Below are positions 1 to 8,262 of a stretch of 45,478 nt of DNA, piece after piece. The notes under the pieces are model-generated. The model was not told where the DNA came from. It saw nothing but the letters and a program-made list of their open reading frames with translations, and ran no database searches. Numbering within the stretch: position 1 is the stretch's first letter; each line of letters opens with the position of its first letter. Position numbers and translations under genes: made by a program. Source of the DNA: Burkholderiaceae bacterium. GTDB lineage: Bacteria > Pseudomonadota > Gammaproteobacteria > Burkholderiales > Burkholderiaceae_C. The stretch is from positions 1 to 45,478 of the forward strand of contig JAIESX010000041.1 of the NCBI GenBank assembly GCA_019745555.1, given 5' to 3'.

Positions 1-1076
1 CCCGCAGTGGCACGCTGAGTATCGTGTATCTCAGCCTGTCCGGGCTGTGTACTTACACCACGCGCCGGGACGCGACCAATGACTGGGATCTATTCGTTGG
101 CATCATGTGGGCACGTTTCGGAACCCCGACGAGTAGGGCAGGCTCCGGTACCGAGGAAGAGTTCGGTCGTGCCATTGATCGTTATCGCTCTAAGCCAGCC
201 TCAGTTGGTTTGCTTTTCTATTTCAAAGATGCGCCGATTGCACCGAGCAAAATAGATATCGCTCAACTTCAGAGGGTTCAAGATTTTCAACGTACGGTAC
301 GTAATTCAGGCGTCCTGACTTGGGAGTTCTCGGACGCGGAGCAATTCGAGAAATTACTCAGTTTGCACATAACCAAGCATGTACAAGAGTGGAAGAAGGC
401 TCATGCGAACATTGCTATGTCTCAAGAAGCGGCGATTAAGCTGATCGACGGTGATGCTTCCGTTCTTCAAACAGCTCTAGCTTCAGAGACTACAGCTTCA
501 GAGGCTATAGCTGAGGATGATTCTGGATACCTGGATCTTCTTGAAAAGCTGTCTGAACTTTCCGCTGACATGAGTCAGATTCTTACGCGATTGACCGAAG
601 CGCAGCAAAGTCTTACGGAAAACAGCATACGCGGTAGGGAAGAGCTGGATCAGCTTCAGGCTAACCCTGCAAATTTCTCACCAAAAAAGGCAAGGGCCTC
701 TATCGCGCGTGTGGCGGATGAGATGCTCAAGTTTACCGGCACGGTCAAGACCGAGATACCCAACATGCGCTCCACCTTCGATTCGGTCGTGAGCACGCTT
801 ATTAAGCTGGTGACTATTACGTCGGAGCTTTATCCAGATCAGCTGGATTCGGCTAAGGTCGCAACTCAGAGTTTGCGCGAAAACGTGATTGCCGCTCGCC
901 AGACGACCGAGGGACTGAAGGACTCAACGGAGAGGCTGCCTAGGATGACCAAGGAATTGAATCTTGCGAAACGCAGGCAAGTTGCCGCGTTGGCGGCGTT
1001 GATATCTGAATACGAGAACGGAGAGCGTCTACTTGCTGAGAGTCTGGCGGTGATTGATGATTTGACACGTAAGTAG
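1..1076 (+). CDS. DUF4062-like protein with C-terminal coiled coil (5' partial)
   Basis: The frame is open to the left edge, so the true N-terminus is probably outside the window; the first start codon inside it is GTG at 24. Counting from that GTG, residues 21-47 contain WDLFVGIMWARFG followed by GSGTEEEF, which resembles the second half of the TIR-like DUF4062 domain found in many NTPase and defence-associated proteins. Residues about 165-350 are rich in E, L, Q and S with few prolines, consistent with long helices or coiled coil. No transmembrane segment is obvious. Base composition is visibly AT-richer than all genes to the right, suggesting acquired DNA. It converges on xdhC. DUF4062 membership is recognised from memory of the motif; the cellular function is unknown, and a role in defence or signalling is only a guess. 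Confidence 0.6.
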   Translation, partial: RSGTLSIVYLSLSGLCTYTTRRDATNDWDLFVGIMWARFGTPTSRAGSGTEEEFGRAIDRYRSKPASVGLLFYFKDAPIAPSKIDIAQLQRVQDFQRTVRNSGVLTWEFSDAEQFEKLLSLHITKHVQEWKKAHANIAMSQEAAIKLIDGDASVLQTALASETTASEAIAEDDSGYLDLLEKLSELSADMSQILTRLTEAQQSLTENSIRGREELDQLQANPANFSPKKARASIARVADEMLKFTGTVKTEIPNMRSTFDSVVSTLIKLVTITSELYPDQLDSAKVATQSLRENVIAARQTTEGLKDSTERLPRMTKELNLAKRRQVAALAALISEYENGERLLAESLAVIDDLTRK

Positions 1077-1080
1077 TCCT

Positions 1081-1097
1081 AAGGCAAAGCTTGCCTT
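1081..1097. terminator. Small hairpin between convergent genes
   Basis: A perfect 7-bp inverted repeat AAGGCAA-AGC-TTGCCTT lies between the stop of the DUF4062-like gene (1076) and the stop of xdhC (1109). Neither strand has a good U-run after it, so termination would be weak at best. Confidence 0.3.
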
Positions 1098-1108
1098 CTA
1101 CTAAAGCG

Positions 1109-2170
1109 CTATCCAGCTCCAATATTAGAAGAGGTAACAGAATTCAGAAGTGACTTGGTGGTGGTTGATTTCCGTACCACCTTGCTGGCTGACATACCAT
1201 TGGTTAGTTCAGCCGTTATTCCATTCTTCACCGCCACCACCTCCGCCATGATGGACAGCGCAATCTCCGCCGGTGTCTTGCTGGCGATGTAAAGCCCGGC
1301 CGGGCCGTGCAGGCGGTCCAGCACCTCATACGACATCTCGAAGTGCTCGTGCAGCCGCTCGCGGCGTGTGGCGCTGTTGCGGCGCGAGCCGATGGCGCCG
1401 ACGTAGAAGGCCTCGGACTGCAGGGCGTCGATCAGGGCCAGGTCGTCGAGCTTGGGATCGTGTGTGAGGGCAACGACGGCAGTGCGCGCGTCAGGCTTGA
1501 GGCGCAGGATCAGGTCGTCGGGCATTTCGTGCGTCAGGGTCACGCCGGGCAGGCTCCAGCTGGCGCGGTGTTCTTCGCGCGGGTCACACACAAACACCTC
1601 GAAGCCCAGGCTCAGCGCCATCTGGCTCAGGAAACGCGAGAGGTCGCCTGCGCCGATGACGATGAGGCGAGCCTGCGGGCCCAGATAAGTGATGAGGTGG
1701 TCCTCATCGAGCTGCGGCACACCGTCGCGCCGGCCAGGCCGATGGGTGACCATGCCGGTCTTCAGGTCCAGCACGCGCTCGATGCTCTGCCGTTGCTCGC
1801 AGGCCGTGAGCAGTTCGTCCAGGCGACTGTGCGGTGCCACGCGTTCCAGCACCAGCTCCACGGTGCCGCCGCAGGGCAGGCCGAAGCGGTGGGCCTGGTC
1901 GGCCGAGATGCCGTAGCGCAGCACGGTGGGCGTGCTGCTGGCGATGGCCGCTTCGACGCCGCCTGCACGGATGCGGTGGATCAGGTCGTCCTCGATGCAG
2001 CCGCCCGAGACCGAGCCCACCGTCTCGCCGCGGCCGTTGATGGCCATGAGCGAGCCCGGCGGGCGCGGCGAGGAGCCCCAGGTACGCGCCACGGTGACAA
2101 GCACCACGGCCTGCCCCTCGGACTGCCAGCGCTGCGCGGTGCGCAGGACCAGGGTGTCAAGGTCTTCCAT
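1109..2170 (-). CDS. xdhC: XdhC/CoxI family molybdenum-cofactor maturation protein
   Basis: XdhC proteins bind and sulfurate the molybdenum cofactor and hand it to xanthine-dehydrogenase-type enzymes in the cytoplasm. The N-terminal XdhC/CoxI domain carries the conserved SGGC at residues 55-58. The C-terminal NAD-like Rossmann domain begins with VIGAGDLS near 171-178 and continues to about residue 318. It lies 7 bp downstream of the Mo-binding subunit gene, so it is probably the last gene of that three-gene operon and serves that enzyme. The last 35 or so residues (319-353, rich in T, S, N and K) look unlike the family's usual end and are encoded by AT-richer DNA continuous with the accessory segment to the left. 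This suggests the native 3' end was replaced by recombination. The family call is secure; the altered tail is inferred from composition. Confidence 0.88.
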   Translation of the reverse strand: MEDLDTLVLRTAQRWQSEGQAVVLVTVARTWGSSPRPPGSLMAINGRGETVGSVSGGCIEDDLIHRIRAGGVEAAIASSTPTVLRYGISADQAHRFGLPCGGTVELVLERVAPHSRLDELLTACEQRQSIERVLDLKTGMVTHRPGRRDGVPQLDEDHLITYLGPQARLIVIGAGDLSRFLSQMALSLGFEVFVCDPREEHRASWSLPGVTLTHEMPDDLILRLKPDARTAVVALTHDPKLDDLALIDALQSEAFYVGAIGSRRNSATRRERLHEHFEMSYEVLDRLHGPAGLYIASKTPAEIALSIMAEVVAVKNGITAELTNGMSASKVVRKSTTTKSLLNSVTSSNIGAG

Positions 2171-2177
2171 GCGCTAC

Positions 2178-4415
2178 TCAGGCCAGCTTGAAGGGCAGCT
2201 CGCGCGGCGTCTTGCCGGTCAGGCGCGCAATGGCGTTGGCGAAGGCCGGCGCTAGCGGCGGCAGGCCGGGCTCGCCCATGCCGGTGGGCGGCTCCGCGCT
2301 GGGCACCACGTGCACCGCAATCTGCGGCATGTCGGTGATGCGCGGCACGGCGTAGTCGCCAAAGTTGCTCTGCTGCACCTCGCCGTCCTTGAGCGTGATG
2401 GCCGCACCGGGCAGGCAGGTGGCCAGGCCCATGAGGGCCGCGCCCTGGATCTGCGCTTCCACTGTGCGCGGGTTGATGACCAGATTGCAGTGCACGCCGG
2501 CCGTCACACGGTGCAGCACGGGCTGGCCGTCTTTCACCGAAGCCTCGACCACATAGGCCACCACGCTGTCGAAAGACTCGTGCACGGCCACGCCCCAGGC
2601 ATGGCCCTTGGGGAGCTGCTTCTTGCCATAGCCGCTTTTCTCCACGGCCAGCTGCAGCGCGGCGCGGTGGCGCGGGTGTTTATCCCCGATGAGCTTGAGG
2701 CGGTAGGCCACGGGGTCCTGCTGGGTGGCGCGCGCGATCTCGTCGATCAGCGTTTCCATCACATAGGCCGTGTGCGTGCTGCCCACGCTGCGCCACCAGA
2801 GCACGGGCACGTTCTGCTTGGGGTGGTGCACGGTGAGGCGCATGGGCACAGGGTAGGGCGCGCGCATGCCTTCGACGGCGGTGGCGTCGACGCCGTTCTT
2901 GACCATCATGCCTTCGAAGAAGGTGCCGCCGACGATGGACTGGCCCACGATGATGTGGTCCCAGGCCAGCACCTGGCCCTGCGCATCAAAGCCGATACGG
3001 GCGCGGTGCAGGTGCATGGGGCGGTAGTAGCCGCCCTTGATGTCGTCTTCGCGGCTCCAGACGGTGCGCACGGGCACGTTGAGGCCGGCCTGGCGCGCCG
3101 CCTGGGCGATGCCGCAGGCTTCCACCACGTATTCGCTGGTGGGGATGGCGCGGCGGCCGAAGCCGCCACCGGCCATTTGCACATTGACCTTGATCTGCTC
3201 GGGCTGCAGGCCCAGCACGCGGGCCGCGGCCATGCCGTCCAGGCCCGGCATCTGCGAGCCGACCCAGAGTTCGGCGCAGTTGTCACTGAGCTGCACGGTG
3301 CAGTTCAGCGGTTCCATGGGCGCGTGGGCCAGGTAGGGGAAGGTGAACTCGGCCTCGATCTTCAGCGGGGCGCTGGCCAGCGGGGCCAGGTCGGCGTCGA
3401 AGTGGCGTGGGCCATCTTGCTTGGCGAGTTCGCGGTACTGGGCCAGCTGCTTCTCGCTGTCGACCTTCTCGACGCCGCTCGTGTCCCACTGCAGCTTGAG
3501 CGCGTCGCGGCCCAGCTTGGCCTGCCAGTAGCCTTCGGCGATGACGGCCACGCCCTCGGCGCCGCGGTCCAGCGGCACGCGCAGCACGGTCTTGACGCCG
3601 GCGACGGCGCGCGCGGCGCTGTCATCCAGCGCGGCAATCTTGGCGCCGAAGACTGGCGGGCGGGCGATGACGGCCGTGAGCTGGCCGGGCAGGCGCACGT
3701 CGATGCCGAAGTTCTGCTGCCCGCTGCTCTTGGCCTTGGCGTCCAGGCGGCCCGTGGGCTTGCCGATGATGCGGAAGTCCTTGGGGTTCTTGAGCGTGAC
3801 CTTCTCGGGCACGGGTTGGCGCATGGCCGCTTCGGCCAGTTCCCCGTAGCCGGCCTTGCGGCCGTTGGGGCCCAGCACCATGCCGGCCTGCGTGCGCAGC
3901 GTCTTCACGTCCACGTTCCACTGGGCGGCGGCAGCGGCCAGCAGCATGGCGCGGGCGCGCGCGCCGAGCTCGCGGTACTGCGTGTAGCTGTGCTTGATGG
4001 CGGTAGAGCCGCCCGTGAGGTGCATGCCCCAGAGCGGGTCGGCATAGGCCGGGTTGTTGCTGCCGTGCTGGCTGCGCACCTTGGACCAGTCTGCGTCCAG
4101 CTCTTCGGCCAGGACCATGGGCAGGGCGGTCTGGATGCCCTGACCGAACTCCAGGCGGTTGAGGGTGACGGTGATCTCGCCGTTGGGCGCGATCTGCACA
4201 AAGGCCGTGGGCTGCTCGAAGGGCTTGAGACCGGCGGCAGCGGGCGCCTGTGCGTTGGCCAGGTTGGGGTAGAGACCCAGGGCCAGGCCGCCGGCACCGG
4301 CGAGCTTGAGGAAGCTGCGGCGCGGCAGGGTGGCGATGTCGGTGGTCTGTTTGTCGCGGGCCAACAGGTGTTGCAGGGCGCGCGGCATTTCACGGGAGAG
4401 GGAGGGATACAGCAT
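2178..4415 (-). CDS. Molybdopterin-binding subunit of a xanthine-dehydrogenase-family oxidoreductase (IorB-like)
   Basis: Large catalytic subunit of a molybdenum hydroxylase that would oxidise an aldehyde or N-heterocycle. ATG at 4415 is chosen because it follows a good GGAGAG ribosome site and begins the recognisable protein; the open frame upstream overlaps the 2Fe-2S gene. The product is 745 aa, matching IorB-type subunits. A twin-arginine signal RRSFLKLAGAGG begins at residue 32, so the folded enzyme is likely exported to the periplasm. Near the C-terminus, GMGEPGLPP contains the probable active-site glutamate of the family. It lies between the 2Fe-2S subunit (11-bp gap) and xdhC. No FAD subunit or cytochrome c subunit is adjacent, so the electron acceptor is not evident. 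Isoquinoline, aldehyde or nicotinate-type substrates cannot be told apart from sequence. Confidence 0.85.
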   Translation of the reverse strand: MLYPSLSREMPRALQHLLARDKQTTDIATLPRRSFLKLAGAGGLALGLYPNLANAQAPAAAGLKPFEQPTAFVQIAPNGEITVTLNRLEFGQGIQTALPMVLAEELDADWSKVRSQHGSNNPAYADPLWGMHLTGGSTAIKHSYTQYRELGARARAMLLAAAAAQWNVDVKTLRTQAGMVLGPNGRKAGYGELAEAAMRQPVPEKVTLKNPKDFRIIGKPTGRLDAKAKSSGQQNFGIDVRLPGQLTAVIARPPVFGAKIAALDDSAARAVAGVKTVLRVPLDRGAEGVAVIAEGYWQAKLGRDALKLQWDTSGVEKVDSEKQLAQYRELAKQDGPRHFDADLAPLASAPLKIEAEFTFPYLAHAPMEPLNCTVQLSDNCAELWVGSQMPGLDGMAAARVLGLQPEQIKVNVQMAGGGFGRRAIPTSEYVVEACGIAQAARQAGLNVPVRTVWSREDDIKGGYYRPMHLHRARIGFDAQGQVLAWDHIIVGQSIVGGTFFEGMMVKNGVDATAVEGMRAPYPVPMRLTVHHPKQNVPVLWWRSVGSTHTAYVMETLIDEIARATQQDPVAYRLKLIGDKHPRHRAALQLAVEKSGYGKKQLPKGHAWGVAVHESFDSVVAYVVEASVKDGQPVLHRVTAGVHCNLVINPRTVEAQIQGAALMGLATCLPGAAITLKDGEVQQSNFGDYAVPRITDMPQIAVHVVPSAEPPTGMGEPGLPPLAPAFANAIARLTGKTPRELPFKLA

Positions 4416-4426
4416 GAGGCTCTCCT

Positions 4427-4900
4427 TCAGGCGAGGGTCTTGGCGGCATCGGCGACGGCGGCGCGGATGCGGGCATAGGTGCCACAGCGGCAGATGTTGC
4501 CGGCCATGGCGGCATCGATCTCGGCAGCCGTGGGCTGCTTGCCGCGCGGCAGAGACTTGAGAAAGGCCGTGGCGCTCATGATCTGGCCGCTCTGGCAGTA
4601 GCCGCATTGCGCCACGTCGTGCTTGACCCAGGCGGCGTGCACGGCGGCACCGACCCGGTCCTTGCCGTCGGTGACGGCTTCGATGGTGGTGATCTTGGCG
4701 CTCTGGGCCGCCGAGATGGGCGTGACGCAGGAGCGGATGGCCCGGCCGTCCATGTGCACGGTGCAGGCGCCGCAGAGCGCCGCGCCGCAGCCGAACTTGG
4801 TGCCCGTCATGCCCAGCGTGTCGCGCAGGGTCCAGAGGATGGGGGTGGAGGGGTCGACGTTGACCGTGTGGTCGCGGCCGTTGACGTGGAGGGTGCTCAT
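4427..4900 (-). CDS. 2Fe-2S subunit of molybdenum hydroxylase (IorA-like)
   Basis: Small iron-sulfur subunit of about 157 aa that passes electrons from the Mo site. The N-terminal plant-ferredoxin-like cluster ligands appear as C-x4-C-x2-C (residues 38-46) plus C58. The C-terminal 2Fe-2S domain has CGYCQSG (99-105) and CRCGTY (137-142). The start at 4900 is chosen because the protein begins there in the typical way and a GGAG-like site precedes it; the frame continues upstream but reads as non-homologous sequence. It is the first gene of the operon with the Mo subunit and xdhC, divergent from the AraC-type regulator at 5136. It lacks a signal peptide of its own and would be co-exported with the Tat-signal subunit, as known for IorAB-type enzymes. 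Confidence 0.88.
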   Translation of the reverse strand: MSTLHVNGRDHTVNVDPSTPILWTLRDTLGMTGTKFGCGAALCGACTVHMDGRAIRSCVTPISAAQSAKITTIEAVTDGKDRVGAAVHAAWVKHDVAQCGYCQSGQIMSATAFLKSLPRGKQPTAAEIDAAMAGNICRCGTYARIRAAVADAAKTLA

Positions 4901-5135
4901 GGTGGACGTGGCTCCTTCAGTAAAAGATCGTGGACGGACGACGAGGGCCTGGGTCGAGCCCGTCGTCCGGTGCAGTGCGGGAAGTGTCGGTGCTCGCGCG
5001 GCGCGGCGTTTGCCGATTCCGATCTCATTTTTGCCTTTTTCAATGGATCGTGCTCGGAAGCGAGCAGGAAAAAACCGGGGGAGGTACAGTGCGGGCTCGG
5101 TTTGCATTGCATGTTTCGTCTGTCATTGCCCTGTC
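4901..5135. promoter_or_regulatory. Divergent promoter region, Mo-hydroxylase operon / AraC regulator
   Basis: About 235 bp of non-coding DNA separates the two divergent starts. It holds an AT-rich patch around 5025-5075 that could contain promoter elements, but no convincing -35/-10 pair or dyad was found by eye. The frames that cross it give no recognisable protein. Confidence 0.35.
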
Positions 5136-6044
5136 ATGTCCATCACCACCCTGGCCGCCGAGATCGGCAAGATTGCCCGAAACGACGGCGATTACCAGAC
5201 CGCCATACCCCAGCTGATGATGGCGCGGCGCAGCGGTCGCACCGAGCCGCTGGCCTGCATGTACATGCTGGGCCTGGCGGTGGTGGCGCAGGGCAGCAAG
5301 CGCGTGACCCTGAACGACCAGGTGCTGGACTACGCGCCCGGCCAGTCCCTGCTGGTGACGGTCGACCTGCCCGTGGTCTCACAGGTCATGCAGGCTGATG
5401 TGGCACAGCCCTTTCTGGGCATGCTGATCAAGCTCGACATGCGGGCCCTGGTGCAGCTGGCCGCGGACATGGCGCTGCCCCCGCTGCCGCGTGACCAGGC
5501 CGCACAGGGCCTGTCGCTGGCCGCGCTCGAAGAGCCGCTGCTGGATGCGGTGGTCCGCCTGGTGCGCCTGCTGCAGGAGCCGCAACACATCGAGCGCCTG
5601 GCGCCGCTGGTGCAGCAGGAGATCATGGTGCGCCTGCTCACGGGGCCGCACGGTCCCTATCTGCGGCACCTGATGGCCGCGGGCACACCGAGCCATCAGA
5701 TCGCCCAGGCCATCGCCTGGCTGCGGAACAACTACAGCCGCGATGTGCTGATGGACGAGCTGGCCGCGCGCGCACACATGAGCCCGTCGACCTTCCGCGC
5801 GCATTTCCGCAGCCTCACGGGCATGAGCCCGCTGCAGTACCAGAAGCAGCTGCGCCTGCAGGAGGCGCGGCAACTGATGCTGACCCAGGCCCTGGACGCC
5901 AGCAGCACGGCGATCCGTGTCGGCTACGAAAGTGTCTCGCAGTTCAACCGCGAGTACAGCCGCCAGTTCGGTGCACCGCCGCAGCGCGACATCAAGCGCA
6001 TGCGCGAATTGCCGGGAGGCGGGGTCGTGCAGTCCTTGGGCTGA
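5136..6044 (+). CDS. AraC-family regulator with AraC_N domain
   Basis: A 302-aa transcription factor. The N-terminal part (about 5-160) fits the AraC_N type (PF06719) seen in YqhC-like regulators. The C-terminal part (about 200-290) is a double helix-turn-helix AraC domain with a typical second HTH around AIRVGYESVSQFNREYSRQFG, split here as AIRVGYESVSQ and FNREYSRQFG. ATG at 5136 starts the recognisable domain. It is divergent from the molybdenum hydroxylase operon across about 235 bp, which suggests it controls that operon. E. coli YqhC responds to aldehydes, so an aldehyde-type inducer is a reasonable inference but is not shown. Confidence 0.82.
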   Translation: MSITTLAAEIGKIARNDGDYQTAIPQLMMARRSGRTEPLACMYMLGLAVVAQGSKRVTLNDQVLDYAPGQSLLVTVDLPVVSQVMQADVAQPFLGMLIKLDMRALVQLAADMALPPLPRDQAAQGLSLAALEEPLLDAVVRLVRLLQEPQHIERLAPLVQQEIMVRLLTGPHGPYLRHLMAAGTPSHQIAQAIAWLRNNYSRDVLMDELAARAHMSPSTFRAHFRSLTGMSPLQYQKQLRLQEARQLMLTQALDASSTAIRVGYESVSQFNREYSRQFGAPPQRDIKRMRELPGGGVVQSLG

Positions 6045-6067
6045 AACGTTCAGCGTCTGAGCGTTTT
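6045..6067. terminator. Weak bidirectional terminator hairpin
   Basis: AACGTTCAG-CGT-CTGAGCGTT forms a 9-bp stem with one G-T pair and is followed by two T on the plus strand. It sits between the convergent araC-type gene (stop 6044) and the MFS gene (stop at 6050), overlapping the end of the latter. Confidence 0.4.
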
Positions 6068-7225
6068 ACGCACAAACAACCAGACCATGGCCGCCGAGCA
6101 CGCGATGCCCGCCACCATGGGCAGGCCCGTGCCGTCCACGAACAGCCCGGTCAGCGCCATCACGACCGCGCCGGTGGCGAACTGCAGCGTGCCCATCAGG
6201 GCCGAGGCGGTGCCGGCCATGGCGCCGTGATCCTCGAGGGCCAGGATGGCCGAGGTGGGGATGATGAGGCCGAGGAAGCCGTAGCCCACGAAGAGCAGCA
6301 CCAGCAGCACGGGCAGCGCATCCACGCCCAGGCTGAAGAGCAGCAGCAGCAGGGCCATGATGCCGGCATAGCCGTGCGCCGCCAGGCGCACCATGGGTTT
6401 CATGCCGAAACGCCGGCTCAGGCGGCTGGTGAGCTGGGACATGCCAATGAAGGAAGCCGCATTGGCCGCGAAGACCACGCTGTACTGGCGCGGGCTCAGG
6501 CCATAGTGCTCGATGAGCACGAAGGAGGAATTGGCCAGGTAGGCAAAGAAGCTCGCGATGCCGAAGGCACCGATGAAGACCAAGCCCACGAAATGCCGGT
6601 CGCGCAGCAGCGTGGCATAGCCCTTGAAGGACTGGGCCCAGCTGCTCTGCCGCCGCGCGCCAACCGGTCGGGTTTCGGTGACGTAGAGGCCGATCAGGAC
6701 CAGGCCCACGAGACCGGCACCGAGCATGAACCAGAAGGCGCTGCGCCAGCCCAGGGCCTCGGTCAGCAGGCTGCCGGCCAGCGGCGCCAGGATGGGCGAG
6801 ACACTGAAGACCAGCATGAGCGTGGACATGAGGCGCAGCGCCTCGTGGCCGGTGTAGAGGTCGCGCACGATGGCGCGCGGCACCACGGTGCAGGCACAGG
6901 CGCCCAGGCCCTGCACGAAGCGCAGGGCGATGAGGGTGTGGATGTCGGGCGCCAGCGCGCAGCCCACGCTGCCGAGGGCGAAGAGCCCCAGGCCGAAGTA
7001 CAGCGGCGGCTTGCGGCCCAGCATGTCGGACGCCGGGCCGTAGATGAGTTGGCCCACGCCGAGCGCGATGAAGAAGGCCATCAGGCTGCCCTGCACGGCC
7101 CCGATGGGGGCGCCCAGCGCCTGCCCGATGGCAGGCAGCGCCGGCAGGTACATGTCGATGGCGAAGGGGCCGATGGCCGAGAGCAGGCCCAGGATGAGGG
7201 CCGCGCGCAGGAAGCTGGTGGTCAT
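6050..7225 (-). CDS. Bcr/CflA family multidrug efflux MFS transporter
   Basis: A 391-aa inner-membrane proton antiporter of the 12-TM drug/H+ family. The first helix carries the family pattern GPFAIDMYLPALP (about residues 19-31). The loop between helices 2 and 3 has YGPASDMLGRKPP, the MFS signature A. RFVQGLGACACTVVPRAIVRD corresponds to helix 4 and the loop after it, here split as RFVQGLGACAC and VVPRAIVRD. Members export chloramphenicol, bicyclomycin or small metabolites; the substrate here is unknown. It stands alone on the minus strand and converges on the AraC-type gene. Confidence 0.88.
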   Translation of the reverse strand: MTTSFLRAALILGLLSAIGPFAIDMYLPALPAIGQALGAPIGAVQGSLMAFFIALGVGQLIYGPASDMLGRKPPLYFGLGLFALGSVGCALAPDIHTLIALRFVQGLGACACTVVPRAIVRDLYTGHEALRLMSTLMLVFSVSPILAPLAGSLLTEALGWRSAFWFMLGAGLVGLVLIGLYVTETRPVGARRQSSWAQSFKGYATLLRDRHFVGLVFIGAFGIASFFAYLANSSFVLIEHYGLSPRQYSVVFAANAASFIGMSQLTSRLSRRFGMKPMVRLAAHGYAGIMALLLLLFSLGVDALPVLLVLLFVGYGFLGLIIPTSAILALEDHGAMAGTASALMGTLQFATGAVVMALTGLFVDGTGLPMVAGIACSAAMVWLFVRKTLRR

Positions 7226-7427
7226 GGGGACCGGTCGGTGAGCCGACGGGCTGGGGATGGGAGGGGCACATTTTCACGCTGGGGCGTGATCCCGTGATCA
7301 TAGTCGTCCTGACCCCGTTGAGCCGGGCAGGGATAGCGGCTAAGCTGCTCCTGCGCCCAAGGACCCGTAACGGCGCGCGGTCCGGCGCAGCGCGTCGCGC
7401 AACCCAAGCAGCCAGGCCTCATCACCG
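7226..7427. promoter_or_regulatory. Divergent intergenic region, MFS pump / HDOD gene
   Basis: About 200 bp between divergent starts. On the minus strand TATGAT (7295-7300 on the plus strand reads ATCATA) could be a -10 element for the pump. The palindromic stretch GTGATCCCGTGATC next to it (around 7286-7299) could be an operator. Both are assigned by eye only. Confidence 0.3.
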
Positions 7428-8252
7428 ATGGATCTCCAGACCCTGTTGGCTTCGCCCGTGGCCCTACCCAGTATCCCGCGCGTGATTGCGCTGGCGCTGA
7501 CCGAGCTCAATGCGGCGGAGCCCGACGCGCGGCGCGTGAGCAGCCTCCTGAGCATGGAGCCGGTGATGACGGCACGCCTGCTCATGGCGGCCAATTCCGC
7601 GCGCTTCCAGCTGCGTCGTCGCATCGGTACCGTGAGCGAGGCGCTGAGCGTGCTGGGCCTGCGGCCGGTGCGCGACATGACGATCGAGGCGGCCATGAGC
7701 AGCGCCTTTCGCAAGGTGGGCGGCGTGGACATGAAACAGTTCTGGCGCTACAGCCTGGACACTGCCCGCCTCACGCAGCTGCTGACCCGCGACCGCAAGG
7801 TGGAGGTCGCTCCCTATACCGTGGGTCTGGTCCACGCGCTCGGTGAGCTGGTGATGCACCGCGGCATGCCCGCGGAGATGGAGCCGCTCAACCAGCGTGT
7901 CCCGGTGTTCGCGCCCCAGCGGGCACGGGCCGAGTTTGAACAGTTCGGCTACTGCTATGCCCAGGTCGGCGCCGGATTCGCGCGCGCCTGGCATCTGCCC
8001 GGAGCGCTGGTGGAGACGCTGGAGCATCAGGATGCGCCCTTCGAACGCGATGGCTACGAGCCCATGGCCGGCATCCTGCACGTGGCGTCCTGGCGCTGCC
8101 GCGCGCACGAGATGGGCTACACGGAGCGCAAGCTTGCCGTGTCCTTCCCGGACAAGACCGCCCTGGCGCTGGGTCTGGACGTGGGAGTGGTGCTGGATCA
8201 CGCACCGGTGGACTGGGCCTCGAGCCAGGAGGCGCAGCTTTTTCTCGATTAG
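7428..8252 (+). CDS. HDOD domain protein
   Basis: A 274-aa cytoplasmic protein consisting almost entirely of an HDOD domain, a relative of HD phosphohydrolases that lacks the HD metal site and usually acts as a signalling scaffold. It begins with a characteristic LPSIPRVIALALTEL stretch (residues 13-27) and continues with MEPVMTARLLMAANSARF (about 43-60), a typical HDOD pattern. No second signalling domain is attached. It is convergent with the hemolysin III gene, 10 bp away. A second HDOD gene is at 40385. Confidence 0.8.
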   Translation: MDLQTLLASPVALPSIPRVIALALTELNAAEPDARRVSSLLSMEPVMTARLLMAANSARFQLRRRIGTVSEALSVLGLRPVRDMTIEAAMSSAFRKVGGVDMKQFWRYSLDTARLTQLLTRDRKVEVAPYTVGLVHALGELVMHRGMPAEMEPLNQRVPVFAPQRARAEFEQFGYCYAQVGAGFARAWHLPGALVETLEHQDAPFERDGYEPMAGILHVASWRCRAHEMGYTERKLAVSFPDKTALALGLDVGVVLDHAPVDWASSQEAQLFLD

Positions 8253-8262
8253 GCGGCCTGCC

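Noticed and set aside
2310..4478. Open frame of 722 codons on the plus strand
   Set aside because: It is antisense to the molybdenum-binding subunit, which has a Tat signal and conserved motifs; no homology is apparent in the reverse frame.
4416..4607. N-terminal extension of the molybdenum subunit to 4607
   Set aside because: It overlaps the 2Fe-2S gene in another frame; the ribosome site and the Tat signal support the start at 4415.
6227..7297. Open frame of 356 codons on the plus strand
   Set aside because: It is antisense to the Bcr/CflA transporter and rich in E, Q, A, G and H, a typical shadow.
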